A DNA stretch of 64,000 bases from the NCBI GenBank assembly GCA_964640525.1, contig CAZXGS010000008.1:1-64000 (forward strand). Reading direction: 5' to 3'. The notes beneath the pieces are model-generated. The model was given only the letters and a program-made list of their open reading frames with translations. It was not told the origin of the DNA and did no database searches. The stretch comes from SZAS-103 sp964640525. Lineage in GTDB: Bacteria > Pseudomonadota > Gammaproteobacteria > Xanthomonadales > Xanthomonadaceae. Made by a program: the position numbers and the translations under genes. Of the stretch, positions 25,321 through 34,203 are shown piece by piece (the first letter of the stretch is position 1; each line of letters starts with the position of its first letter).

Positions 25321-26241
25321 TCAGGCCGCGACGCGGCGCGGATCGGTGAGCGCTGCCAGCAAGGTCGCGTCGTCATCGCTGCTGGCGATCGCCAGCGCGC
25401 GGGCGCCCATGCCGCGCAGGCGCTGGATCTGTCCATCGCGCAGGGCGGGAAACGCGCGCCGCCAGCGTTCGCGGGTGCGCGTGGCGGCCAGATCCAGTTC
25501 GACCGGCGCAGATGCACCGGCGACCGCGAACGGCAGGCGCTCGCGCGGCGGTTGCAGTTCCAGCGGGTCGGACAGCAGCACGACCTGCAGGTCGTGGCGC
25601 CGGGCCAGCAACGACAGCGCCGGATCGGCCACCGTCGTCAGCGAGTGGGCATCGGCCAGCACGAGGATGCTGGCGCCGGTGTGCAACACCCGCGCCGCCG
25701 CGTCGATCGCGTGCGCCAGGCCTGCATCCTGCTCCGGTGGCTGCGTGTACCAGCGCACCAGCGCATCCAGCACGCGCAGCACGCCGTTGCGGCCGCCGCG
25801 CGGGGCCACCGGCGCCTGCGCCACGACCCCGCGCAGGGCACCGACGCGGTCGCCGCGACGTTGCGCGGCCCACGCCACGATCGCGCCGGCGCGCGCAGCC
25901 TGCACCGACTTGAACCGAACCCGGGTGCCAAAGTACAGCGCCGGAGCGGTGTCGGCGACGATCAGCGCGACCCGTTCACGCTCGGCCTGGAACAACTTGG
26001 TGTGCGGCTTGCCGGTGCGCGCGCTGAGCCGCCAGTCGATGTGGCGGGCGTCGTCGCCGGCGGTGTAAGGCCGCGACTCGGCGTATTCCATGCCGCGCCC
26101 GCGCAGCGGCGACAGCGCCGGTCCCGCTGCTCCGGACAGACCCAGCGTCGGTGGCGGCCAACCGCGGACGCGCTCGCGCAGTCCGATCAATTCGGCCAGC
26201 ACCGGGCGCAGTCCATCGGCAGGTGGCGGTGTGCGCTGCAT
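25321..26241 (-). CDS. DUF58 domain protein
   Basis: A 306-residue soluble protein. The core motif GRGMEYAESRPYTAGDDARHIDWRLSARTGKPHTKLF (about residues 48-85) is the DUF58 signature with its conserved R-Y-G-D-IDW residues. The rest, AHAIDAAARVLHTGASILVLADAHSL, fits the VWA-like fold of this family. DUF58 proteins occur with MoxR ATPases and are thought to act in metal-dependent protein assembly or remodelling; a defined reaction is not known. It starts 7 nt after the moxR stop, so the two are co-translated. Confidence 0.92.
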   Translation of the reverse strand: MQRTPPPADGLRPVLAELIGLRERVRGWPPPTLGLSGAAGPALSPLRGRGMEYAESRPYTAGDDARHIDWRLSARTGKPHTKLFQAERERVALIVADTAPALYFGTRVRFKSVQAARAGAIVAWAAQRRGDRVGALRGVVAQAPVAPRGGRNGVLRVLDALVRWYTQPPEQDAGLAHAIDAAARVLHTGASILVLADAHSLTTVADPALSLLARRHDLQVVLLSDPLELQPPRERLPFAVAGASAPVELDLAATRTRERWRRAFPALRDGQIQRLRGMGARALAIASSDDDATLLAALTDPRRVAA

Positions 26242-26248
26242 GATCGGA

Positions 26249-27316
<1,068 letters not shown>

Positions 27317-27412
27317 GGGCAAGACTCGGCGGCGCCGGTCGCAACCGGCGGTGGTGTTGGGGTTTCGTCGGGGCGTTCGACCGGGCTCGCGCCCGAATGT
27401 TCCGCGCCGGGC

Positions 27413-28579
27413 TCAGCGATTGGCGAGGATCGCGGCCAGCGACTCGGCCTTGCCGATCAAAAACCCCTGCGCGTAACCACAGCCGATGCGGCCTAGCGCT
27501 GCCAACTGCTCGGCGGTCTCCACGCCCTCGACCACGAGATCGGCGCCGATCGCCTGCCCCATGGCCACGATCGCCCGCACGATCTGCATCGCCCGCTCCG
27601 ACGCCAGCATCTCGCGCACGAAGGCCTGATCGATCTTGATCGCGTCCACCGCCAGCCGATGCAACTGTGCCAGGTGCGCGTAGCGGGTGCCGAAGTCGTC
27701 CAGCGACACGCCGATGCCCTGGGCATGGCAGTCGTCAATGACCTGTGCGACCTGCGCGGGGTCCAGAGCCTGGCTCTCGGTGATCTCGACCTTGATGCAG
27801 CCCAGCGGCAGTTGCAGTGCATCGCGTCGGGCGACGATCCCGCGAATCAGACCCGGCGCGGCCAACTGGCGCGCGGAGACGTTCACCGCCACGAACGGCA
27901 TCGGATCATCGCGCAGCGCATCCAGCGCGGCGCAGGCGGCGTCGAAGACGTACTCCCCGACCGGCATGATCAACGAGGTCTCCTCGGCAAGGCGAATGAA
28001 CTCTTCCGGGTCCACCGCACCGAGGCCAGGGTGATTCCATCGCACCAATGCCTCGTACCCGACGATGCGGCCGCTGGCAATTTCCAGGATCGGTTGGTAG
28101 CAGACTTCCAGCTTGCGCTCCAGCAGGGCCTCGCGCAGCTCGTCCTCGAGCCGGAACTTGCTGGAACCGTGGTCGTCGCGGTCGGGCGCGTCCTCGAGCA
28201 TCTCGGGCTCGACGGCGCCGCGAAGCATCCGCAGCATCCGTCGGTTCCGCTTCATCTGGCCTTCCAGCACCATCCGCAGGATCGGATCGGCGCCGGTCAG
28301 GCGCTCGCGCAACTGGTCGCTGTCGATCGCCAGGACGTCGGCCGCATCGGACACCACCACGGCGTCCACGAGGTAGTTGGTCCTTTCGATTGCCGCCATG
28401 TCGCCGACCAGATCACCGCGTCCCAAGCGGGCCAGCACAACCGCTTTGGGCGTACCGCCAGCACGCCCCGGACGGGTTCCGCGCAGCTCGACGATCCCGC
28501 CCTCGATCAGGTATCCGGCCCTGGGCTGTTCCCCGTGGCGAAACAGGTAATCACCGCCCTTCAGGCTGAGCCGCGGCAC
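27413..28579 (-). CDS. Cyclic-nucleotide-binding-like sensor plus EAL domain (c-di-GMP phosphodiesterase)
   Basis: A 388-residue protein. Residues ~5-100 are a cNMP-binding-like (CAP_ED) domain (GDYLFRHGEQPRAGYLIEGG, LVGDMAAIE). From ~150 to the end is an EAL domain with YEALVRW, NVSARQLA, VEITESQAL, SLDDFGTRYAHL, IKIDQAFV and VEGVETAEQL, so the metal and catalytic residues look complete and it should degrade c-di-GMP. The last motif reads QGFLIGKAE, slightly off the usual QGYxFS. I prefer GTG 28579 because GGAG lies 7 nt upstream; GTG 28597 also exists. The canonical cNMP phosphate loop residues are not obvious, so the ligand is uncertain. It lies just past the pil operon terminator. Confidence 0.9.
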   Translation of the reverse strand: MPRLSLKGGDYLFRHGEQPRAGYLIEGGIVELRGTRPGRAGGTPKAVVLARLGRGDLVGDMAAIERTNYLVDAVVVSDAADVLAIDSDQLRERLTGADPILRMVLEGQMKRNRRMLRMLRGAVEPEMLEDAPDRDDHGSSKFRLEDELREALLERKLEVCYQPILEIASGRIVGYEALVRWNHPGLGAVDPEEFIRLAEETSLIMPVGEYVFDAACAALDALRDDPMPFVAVNVSARQLAAPGLIRGIVARRDALQLPLGCIKVEITESQALDPAQVAQVIDDCHAQGIGVSLDDFGTRYAHLAQLHRLAVDAIKIDQAFVREMLASERAMQIVRAIVAMGQAIGADLVVEGVETAEQLAALGRIGCGYAQGFLIGKAESLAAILANR

Positions 28580-28599
28580 GATCGATCTCCATCGCACGG

Positions 28600-28626
28600 A
28601 AAAGGAAAGGGCCGCAAAGCGGCCCT
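28600..28626 (-). terminator. Rho-independent terminator after pilQ
   Basis: On the minus strand a 7 bp perfect stem (gggccgc/gcggccc, 28609-28625) with a 3 nt loop is followed by tttccttttcc. It lies 33 nt after the pilQ stop and ahead of the EAL gene, so it should end the pilMNOPQ transcript; partial read-through into the EAL gene is possible. Confidence 0.75.
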
Positions 28627-28658
28627 CTCCGGTGTTGCTTGCAGCAAATCCGTCACCG

Positions 28659-30950
28659 TCAGTTGCGCTGCTTGACGTCGAGGATCTTCGGCGTCACGAA
28701 CACCAGCAACTCGGCCTTGCTCGCGGTGTGGTTCTTGCTGCGGAACAGGAAGCCGAGCCCCGGCAGGTCACCCAGGAACGGCACCTTGTTCATGTCGTCA
28801 CGCTTGCTGAACTCGTACACGCCACCGACCACGACGGTCTGCCCGGAATCGACCAGCGCCGCAGTGGTGATCTGCCGCTTGGTGATCTGCGGCACGTCGC
28901 CGTAACTTGGCACCGTGATGAAGCCTTTCAGCTCGTCCTTGGTGATGTCCAGGTCCATGTACACGCGGTTGTCGTGCGTGATGGTCGGGGTCACCTTCAG
29001 CTCCAGCACGACGTCCTTGAACTGGACGTTGGCCTGCGCACCACCGCCGCCACTACCGCCGCTGGTGGTGACGTAGCCGATTTCGTCACCCTGCTTGATG
29101 TCGGCCATCCGCTGGTTGCTGGTGATGACACGCGGGTTGGAGATCACCTCGCCGCGTCCCTCGGTCTGCAAGGCGGTCAATTCCAGATCCAGCGCATGAC
29201 TGCCGCGCAGAATACTGAAGGCCATGCTCCCGGCGGCGCCTGTGATCGGCAGGTTCACGTTCAAGCCATGGGTGATGCTTGGCACGGTGATGGTCGGCAG
29301 CGCCACCGCAGCGATCTGCGCCGGGGTCGGATTGGGACCCAGTGCCGCAATCGCAGCGTTGTACGTCGCGATCGCTGATGCGTTTGCGACGTCGGCGCTC
29401 GTCACCGAACCCTGAGTCGCCAGGGTATTGCCGATGCTGTCACCCCAACTGGTAATGGTCTTGGAGCCGTCGTTGAAGCCGCTGATCCCAAGCCTGGCGC
29501 CAATTTCACGCGCAAAGTCCTCGTTGGCGATGACGATCCGCGCCTCGATCAGCACCTGGTCGACCGGGCGATCCAGCACCGTGACCAGCTTCTTGATGTC
29601 ATCCACCTTGCGCGGCAGATCGGTCAACAGCAGTGTGTTGCTGCGCTTGTCGAAACTGACACTGCCACGGTCGGACAGGAAACCACGCTGCTGGTTGCCG
29701 GATGAATTGCCGCCCGAATTGTTGGACTTGGCGCCGTCCGTCAGCAGCTTGGCGATGTCTTCGGCACTGCCGTAGTTGATCGGAATGTACTCGGTGACCG
29801 TAGGCGCGCGCTCCTCGATCGCAATGCGCGCATCCTCCAGCGACTGCTCGTAGTCGGCCAGTTCCTTCTGCGGCGCCACCCACACCACGCCGCCGTCACG
29901 CCGCTTGTCCAGTCCCTTGGCGCGCAGCACCACATCCAGCGCCTGATCCCACGGCACGTTGATCAGCCGCAGCGTCACGTTGCCGGTGACCGAGTCTGCC
30001 GCCACCACGTTCAGGCCGGACTCCTCGGCGATCAACTGCAGCACGGTGCGCACCGGCACGTCCTGGAAGTTGAAGGTCGCCGGCTTGCCGGTGTACTTCT
30101 TCGCCGTACCCGCTCCGATGCGTCCGGAATCGGCCACGGCACCGCCCGCATCAACCTTCTTCGGGTTGACCTCGATGACGTACTCGTTGCCCATCTGGTA
30201 GGCGGAGGCGCTGAAGCCACCGCCGGTGTCGATCACCAGTCGCGTACCGCCCGCCTGCTCGCGCGCATCGATCGACCGCACCGGGGTCGCGAAATCGCTC
30301 ACGTCCAAGTGCTTGGCCAGATTGGCCGGGATCATCGCGTTGCTGACATCGATCATCACCCGCGAGCCTTCCACGTGCATGTCGGCGGCAGCGCCATCAC
30401 CGCTGAACTTGAGCACGATCCGACCTGCGCCGTCCTGGCCGCGACGGAAGTCCACGTTGGACACGCTCAGTGCGCCGGCGACCCGACGCGACGGATCAAC
30501 GGTATTGGCCATCACCGGGCCCTTCACCTTCGCACCGGAGTCAGCCACGTTCAGGATCAGGCGATTGCCCTCGATCCTGGACTTGTAGGCCGCCTGCCTG
30601 AACAGATCGACCATGACCCGCGTGCGACCGTTGGCCTGGGCGGCCGACAGCGTGCTTGCCGAGCCATCGCCGATCAGAACCTTGTGCCCGGCCAAGCCGT
30701 TCTGGGTGTCGGGCAGGTCGATCGCGATCCGCGGCGGACCGTCCGTGGTGAAAACCTGCGCGTCGGCGACCGGGTGTGCGAACTTCAAGGTGATGTCCAC
30801 CCCGCCTTTTGCACCGGGGGCATGGGTGACCTGCTGCAGCACATTCGACGCACAGGCGGGGAATGCACTGCTGAGCAGCCAGACGCCCAAGCCCAGCGCC
30901 GCAGTGGCGCGCGACCGGTTGATCCGGCGGGTGACTTTGTTTGCGCTCAT
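28659..30950 (-). CDS. pilQ: Type IV pilus secretin PilQ
   Basis: A 763-residue outer-membrane secretin with a signal peptide (GVWLLSSAFPACA), two AMIN domains in the first ~280 residues (VDITLKFAHPVADAQVF; GAGRIVLKFSGDGA), an STN/N0 domain (NFQDVPVRTVLQLIAEESGLN, ~300-350), an N1 domain, and the secretin core (VDQVLIEARIVIANEDFAREIG to the end) with VISNPRVITSNQRMADI and VPFLGDLPGLGFLFR. It forms the pore through which the type IV pilus leaves. It is the last gene of pilMNOPQ, 15 nt after pilP, with a terminator directly downstream. A Gly/Asn/Ser stretch (SNNSGGNSSGN, ~425) interrupts the N1 region. Confidence 0.97.
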   Translation of the reverse strand: MSANKVTRRINRSRATAALGLGVWLLSSAFPACASNVLQQVTHAPGAKGGVDITLKFAHPVADAQVFTTDGPPRIAIDLPDTQNGLAGHKVLIGDGSASTLSAAQANGRTRVMVDLFRQAAYKSRIEGNRLILNVADSGAKVKGPVMANTVDPSRRVAGALSVSNVDFRRGQDGAGRIVLKFSGDGAAADMHVEGSRVMIDVSNAMIPANLAKHLDVSDFATPVRSIDAREQAGGTRLVIDTGGGFSASAYQMGNEYVIEVNPKKVDAGGAVADSGRIGAGTAKKYTGKPATFNFQDVPVRTVLQLIAEESGLNVVAADSVTGNVTLRLINVPWDQALDVVLRAKGLDKRRDGGVVWVAPQKELADYEQSLEDARIAIEERAPTVTEYIPINYGSAEDIAKLLTDGAKSNNSGGNSSGNQQRGFLSDRGSVSFDKRSNTLLLTDLPRKVDDIKKLVTVLDRPVDQVLIEARIVIANEDFAREIGARLGISGFNDGSKTITSWGDSIGNTLATQGSVTSADVANASAIATYNAAIAALGPNPTPAQIAAVALPTITVPSITHGLNVNLPITGAAGSMAFSILRGSHALDLELTALQTEGRGEVISNPRVITSNQRMADIKQGDEIGYVTTSGGSGGGGAQANVQFKDVVLELKVTPTITHDNRVYMDLDITKDELKGFITVPSYGDVPQITKRQITTAALVDSGQTVVVGGVYEFSKRDDMNKVPFLGDLPGLGFLFRSKNHTASKAELLVFVTPKILDVKQRN

Positions 30951-30965
30951 CTTGCTACTCCCCGA

Positions 30966-31502
30966 TCATTGATTTGGTAAGCTGATGGATGCCGGCCGTT
31001 CGATCCAGCCACCCGCCCCATCCGACACCAGCTCGGTGATGTTGATCTTCGTGGGTGTCACTTCGATCACCTTGCCGTCGTTCTGGCCGAGATAGTTGCC
31101 TGGAACGACGCGATGCGTCACTCGATCCGGCGACATGACCAAGGCAACAATGTGGCTGCCCGAGCCCAAGGTACCGTTCATCACCAAGCTGTCCAGCGGA
31201 AAAGCCTCGAGAGGCTGCTTGGGACGGTTCGGTTCAGGCCTGGGCCCGGTGTTGCCCTTGCCTTGGTCGTTGGGCGCCGAGAATGGATCCCGCAGACCTT
31301 GATCCTTGTACACGAATGTTTCGAACTGCTGCATCGGCGGCACGGTATCCAGTGGCGGGCCCGGCTTGGCCTTGATCTGGGCCGCGTAGGTTTCAAGATT
31401 CGGATCGGAGGTGATCCCGCGCCCGCAGCCACCCAAGGTCGCCGCGATCGCGACCGGAACGATGCAACGCACTACGACGTTTCGCAGACCAGTCATCTTC
31501 AC
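30966..31502 (-). CDS. pilP: Type IV pilus lipoprotein PilP
   Basis: A 178-residue lipoprotein; the signal peptide ends in the lipobox LGGC (residue 27), giving an N-acylated Cys. The Pro-rich middle (residues ~70-95) is followed by the C-terminal beta domain that docks on the PilQ N0 domain (LVMNGTLGSGSHIVALVMSP, YLGQNDGKVIEVTPTKINI). It links the inner-membrane PilMNO complex to the secretin. It is coupled to pilO by a 4 nt overlap, and its length is usual for the family. Confidence 0.95.
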   Translation of the reverse strand: MKMTGLRNVVVRCIVPVAIAATLGGCGRGITSDPNLETYAAQIKAKPGPPLDTVPPMQQFETFVYKDQGLRDPFSAPNDQGKGNTGPRPEPNRPKQPLEAFPLDSLVMNGTLGSGSHIVALVMSPDRVTHRVVPGNYLGQNDGKVIEVTPTKINITELVSDGAGGWIERPASISLPNQ

Positions 31503-32176
31503 TTACCCCCTGCCGGTGGCGTGGTCGGCGCGTCCGCCGCCGCTGACGCCGCGGCGGTTTCGTCTTCGTCCAGATAGCGGTAGGTCTTCACCGTACCTTC
31601 CAGCGTCAGGCTGCCTGCGCCGCCATTCTTGTCGCTCTTGTCGGTCGGCTTGAGCGAAATGTCCTGCATGGTGAGGATGACAACTCGCGGCAAGGACGCG
31701 ACGCCGCTCATGAACGCACCAAACTGGTGGTACGTCCCGACCATGCGCAACTGGATTGGCTTCTCCGCGTAGAACTCCTGCTTGCTTTCGTCACCAGGCT
31801 TGAACAGCTCGTTGACGATGCCGGTCGCCAGCGCGGTTTGCGAGATGTCGACGATCAGGTCCGGCATATCCGTTTTGCCAGGCAACTGACGCATCATCTG
31901 CTGGAGCATTTCCTCCATCTGCGCCAGTTGGATCTTGAGTGGCTCCAGATTGGCCGCACGCCCCGCCTTGTCCTCGAACGTCACCTTCAGAGACGCTTCG
32001 TTTTGCTCCAACCCTGTCAGCTGCTCGATCTGGCCCTTGATGAGCGCGTAATAGAAGATCGCCACGATGGCCACGATCACGGCCGCGCAAGCGCCATACT
32101 TGACCGCATCCGGCCACGATCCCGGATTGTTCCAGTCGATGTTGCTGAGGTCGACTTTTTTCTTTTGGGTACTCAC
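31499..32176 (-). CDS. pilO: Type IV pilus inner-membrane protein PilO
   Basis: A 225-residue bitopic protein: short cytoplasmic start (MSTQKKKVDLSNIDWNNPGS), one membrane segment (YGACAAVIVAIVAIFYYALI, ~28-48), a periplasmic coiled coil (LTGLEQNEASLKVTFEDKAG through IQLAQMEEMLQQM) and a ferredoxin-like domain with VGTYHQFGAFMSGVASLPRV. It pairs with PilN in the alignment complex. The C-terminal ~20 residues are Ala/Pro/Asp-rich. 4 nt overlaps join it to both neighbours. Confidence 0.96.
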   Translation of the reverse strand: MSTQKKKVDLSNIDWNNPGSWPDAVKYGACAAVIVAIVAIFYYALIKGQIEQLTGLEQNEASLKVTFEDKAGRAANLEPLKIQLAQMEEMLQQMMRQLPGKTDMPDLIVDISQTALATGIVNELFKPGDESKQEFYAEKPIQLRMVGTYHQFGAFMSGVASLPRVVILTMQDISLKPTDKSDKNGGAGSLTLEGTVKTYRYLDEDETAAASAAADAPTTPPAGGK

Positions 32177-32904
32177 GGGGTCGCCCCTCCCTTGCTGCTG
32201 GCTGCGGATGCAGGCACTGCGGGCGACGGTACGGCCGCTGCCGATGCGGGAGGTTGCGTTGCGGCGCTGTCGCCGGGCCCGCTTGCCGCACCCGGAGCCG
32301 GTTTCACCAGCGGCTTGCCATCCGGACCCAGAACCGGCTGTCCATCCGGGCCAAGGACTTGCCCGGGCTTGGTCAAGGTCAGCGCCAGAGTGAACTGATA
32401 CGGCAAGGTCTTGTCGTCGCTACCGGCCTCGATCACATTCAGGTCTGGACTGGTCATCCATCCTGATGCTTCGATATTGCGCATGTAAGCGCTGACCCTG
32501 GCGTTGGACTGCGAATATCCCTGCAGTGTCAGCCTGTTGCCATCCTGCTTGACCGAACTCAAGCGAACGCCGTCGGGAATCGTCTTCACCAGCTCATCGA
32601 ACAGATGCACCATCTGGGAGCGATTGGCCTGGAGCTGCTCGATGACACCCTTGCGACGCAGCAAGGTTTCCTTCTTCTTGTCGAGAATCTCGATTTCCTT
32701 GATCTTCGCGTCCAACTGCGTGATCTGGTCCTGCAGGAAGGCATTGCGGGCATTCTGGCCCTCGATCTGCTGGTTGTAATAGACCCAACCACCCAGACCG
32801 ATCACCAGCGCCGCGGCGACCGCGACGCCCAGCATCACGAAGAACGCCTGCTGGCGTTCCTTGCGGCGCTCGGCGCGCCATGGAAGGAGATTGACCTTGG
32901 CCAT
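32173..32904 (-). CDS. pilN: Type IV pilus inner-membrane protein PilN with Pro/Ala-rich C-terminal extension
   Basis: A 243-residue protein starting with the conserved PilN cytoplasmic motif (MAKVNLLPWRAERRKERQQ) that binds PilM. A membrane segment follows (VAVAAALVIGLGGWVYY), then a periplasmic coiled coil (QDQITQLDAKIKEIEILDK) and a ferredoxin-like domain (VRLSSVKQDGNRLTLQGYSQ). After about residue 180 there is an extra tail of some 60 residues rich in Pro, Ala, Gly and Ser, including a GPDG repeat (LGPDGQPVLGPDGKPLVKP). Its start overlaps the pilM stop by 1 nt and its end overlaps pilO by 4 nt. Confidence 0.96.
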   Translation of the reverse strand: MAKVNLLPWRAERRKERQQAFFVMLGVAVAAALVIGLGGWVYYNQQIEGQNARNAFLQDQITQLDAKIKEIEILDKKKETLLRRKGVIEQLQANRSQMVHLFDELVKTIPDGVRLSSVKQDGNRLTLQGYSQSNARVSAYMRNIEASGWMTSPDLNVIEAGSDDKTLPYQFTLALTLTKPGQVLGPDGQPVLGPDGKPLVKPAPGAASGPGDSAATQPPASAAAVPSPAVPASAASSKGGATP

Positions 32905-33962
32905 CAGTCGAAACTCCTCATGGCAAGTCCGCAGGCGATCATCAGCGCCGGGGCATCCTGTGCCAGGGCATTGGCCTGGACGCGGGGACCGAGCGACATG
33001 TTCGCCAGCGGGTTGGCTAGAACGGTGGGCACGCCGAGTTGTTCCTCGATCATGCCCGGCATGCCGGCGATGGAAGCGCAACCGCCGGCCAGCACGATTT
33101 GGTCGACCCGATTGAACTCGCTGCCGGCGTAGAAGAACTGCAGGAGGCGGCTGATCTGCTGGACCATCGCTTCCTTGAACGGCTCGAGCACTTCGACCTC
33201 GTAACTCTCGGGCAGGCCGCCCTGGCGCTTGGCCAGCCCGGCTTCCTCGTAATTGAGGCCATAGCGACGCATCACCTCGTCGGTGAGTTGCTTGCCACCG
33301 AAGGTCTGCTCGCGGGTGTAGATGCTGCGCTGGTCGCGCAGCACGTTGAGGGTGGTGATCGTAGCGCCCACGTCGAGCAATGCGACCAATCCATCCTTGG
33401 GCACCGAGAGCTGGTCGGCGATCAGGCGGAACGCGTTTTCCATCGCGAACGCCTCGACATCCATCACCTTGGCAGTCAGGCCGCCCATCTCCAGCGCCGA
33501 CTGCCGCAGCTCCACGTTCTCCGAACGCGAGGCCACCAGCAGCACCTGCAGGATCTCGGCATTCCCGGGCATCGGCCCGAGCACCTCGAAATCCATGCTG
33601 ACCTCATTGATCGGGTACGGGATGTACTGCGCGGCGTCGTACTGGATCTGATCCTCCAGCGCGTCGTCGTCCAGGTTGGCGGGCATGGTGATCAGCTTGG
33701 TGATCACCGCCGAGCCCGCTACCGCAGCCGCTGCATGCTTGGCACGGGTGCCGGAACGGCTGACCGCGCGTTTGATCGCCTCGCCGATCGCCTCGACCTC
33801 GACGATGGCCTTGTCGACCACGGCGTTGGACGGCAACGGCTCGACCGCGTAATGCTCCACGCGATAGCGGCCACCGCTCTGGCTGAGCTGCAGCAACTTG
33901 ATGGCAGTGGAACTGATGTCGACGCCGACGAGCGGCGCCTGTGCACTTCCGAAGAGACCCAC
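32904..33962 (-). CDS. pilM: Type IV pilus assembly ATPase-like protein PilM
   Basis: A 352-residue actin/FtsA-like cytoplasmic protein. Phosphate-1 motif is LVGVDISSTAIKLLQLS, phosphate-2 is VALLDVGATITTLNVL, and the adenosine motif is IVLAGGCASIAGM. It binds the N-terminus of PilN and couples the alignment complex to the motor. I choose GTG 33962 because AAGGGGAG lies 5-6 nt upstream and the N-terminus (VGLFGSAQAPLVGVDIS) matches the family; the in-frame ATG at 33986 has no ribosome site. It is the first gene of pilMNOPQ and divergent from the PBP1A gene. Confidence 0.96.
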   Translation of the reverse strand: MGLFGSAQAPLVGVDISSTAIKLLQLSQSGGRYRVEHYAVEPLPSNAVVDKAIVEVEAIGEAIKRAVSRSGTRAKHAAAAVAGSAVITKLITMPANLDDDALEDQIQYDAAQYIPYPINEVSMDFEVLGPMPGNAEILQVLLVASRSENVELRQSALEMGGLTAKVMDVEAFAMENAFRLIADQLSVPKDGLVALLDVGATITTLNVLRDQRSIYTREQTFGGKQLTDEVMRRYGLNYEEAGLAKRQGGLPESYEVEVLEPFKEAMVQQISRLLQFFYAGSEFNRVDQIVLAGGCASIAGMPGMIEEQLGVPTVLANPLANMSLGPRVQANALAQDAPALMIACGLAMRSFD

Positions 33963-34019
33963 GGTTTCTCCCCTTCCGACGGTCATTTGTCGGCGGTACA
34001 TGTACCGGCCGTGACAAAG

Positions 34020-34047
34020 TAATAACGATTCGCTCACGAAATAGCAA
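34020..34047 (-). promoter_or_regulatory. Possible sigma-70 promoter for pilMNOPQ
   Basis: On the minus strand TTGCTA (34047-34042) and TTATTA (34025-34020) are separated by 16 bp in an AT-richer patch about 58 bp upstream of the pilM start. The boxes are imperfect; call by pattern only. Confidence 0.4.
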
Positions 34048-34129
34048 GCGGGCAGCGCGAACTTTTTTCGCCGACCCGCCTCCGACCCCCTCCTCGGACC
34101 CTCCCGCCCCCTGACGGAAAGGCGGCTCG

Positions 34130-34161
34130 ATCCCCTGAGCCGGCCGCCCACGTTCTATACT
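34130..34161 (+). promoter_or_regulatory. Possible promoter for the PBP1A gene
   Basis: TATACT at 34156-34161 is a good -10 hexamer 43 bp before the ATG. The -35 region (around 34133-34138, ctgagc) is weak. It sits in the intergenic space shared with the divergent pil operon. Confidence 0.35.
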
Positions 34162-34203
34162 CCATAACCCCACATCCTGCAAACCACCGGACGAATTCCA
34201 GGG

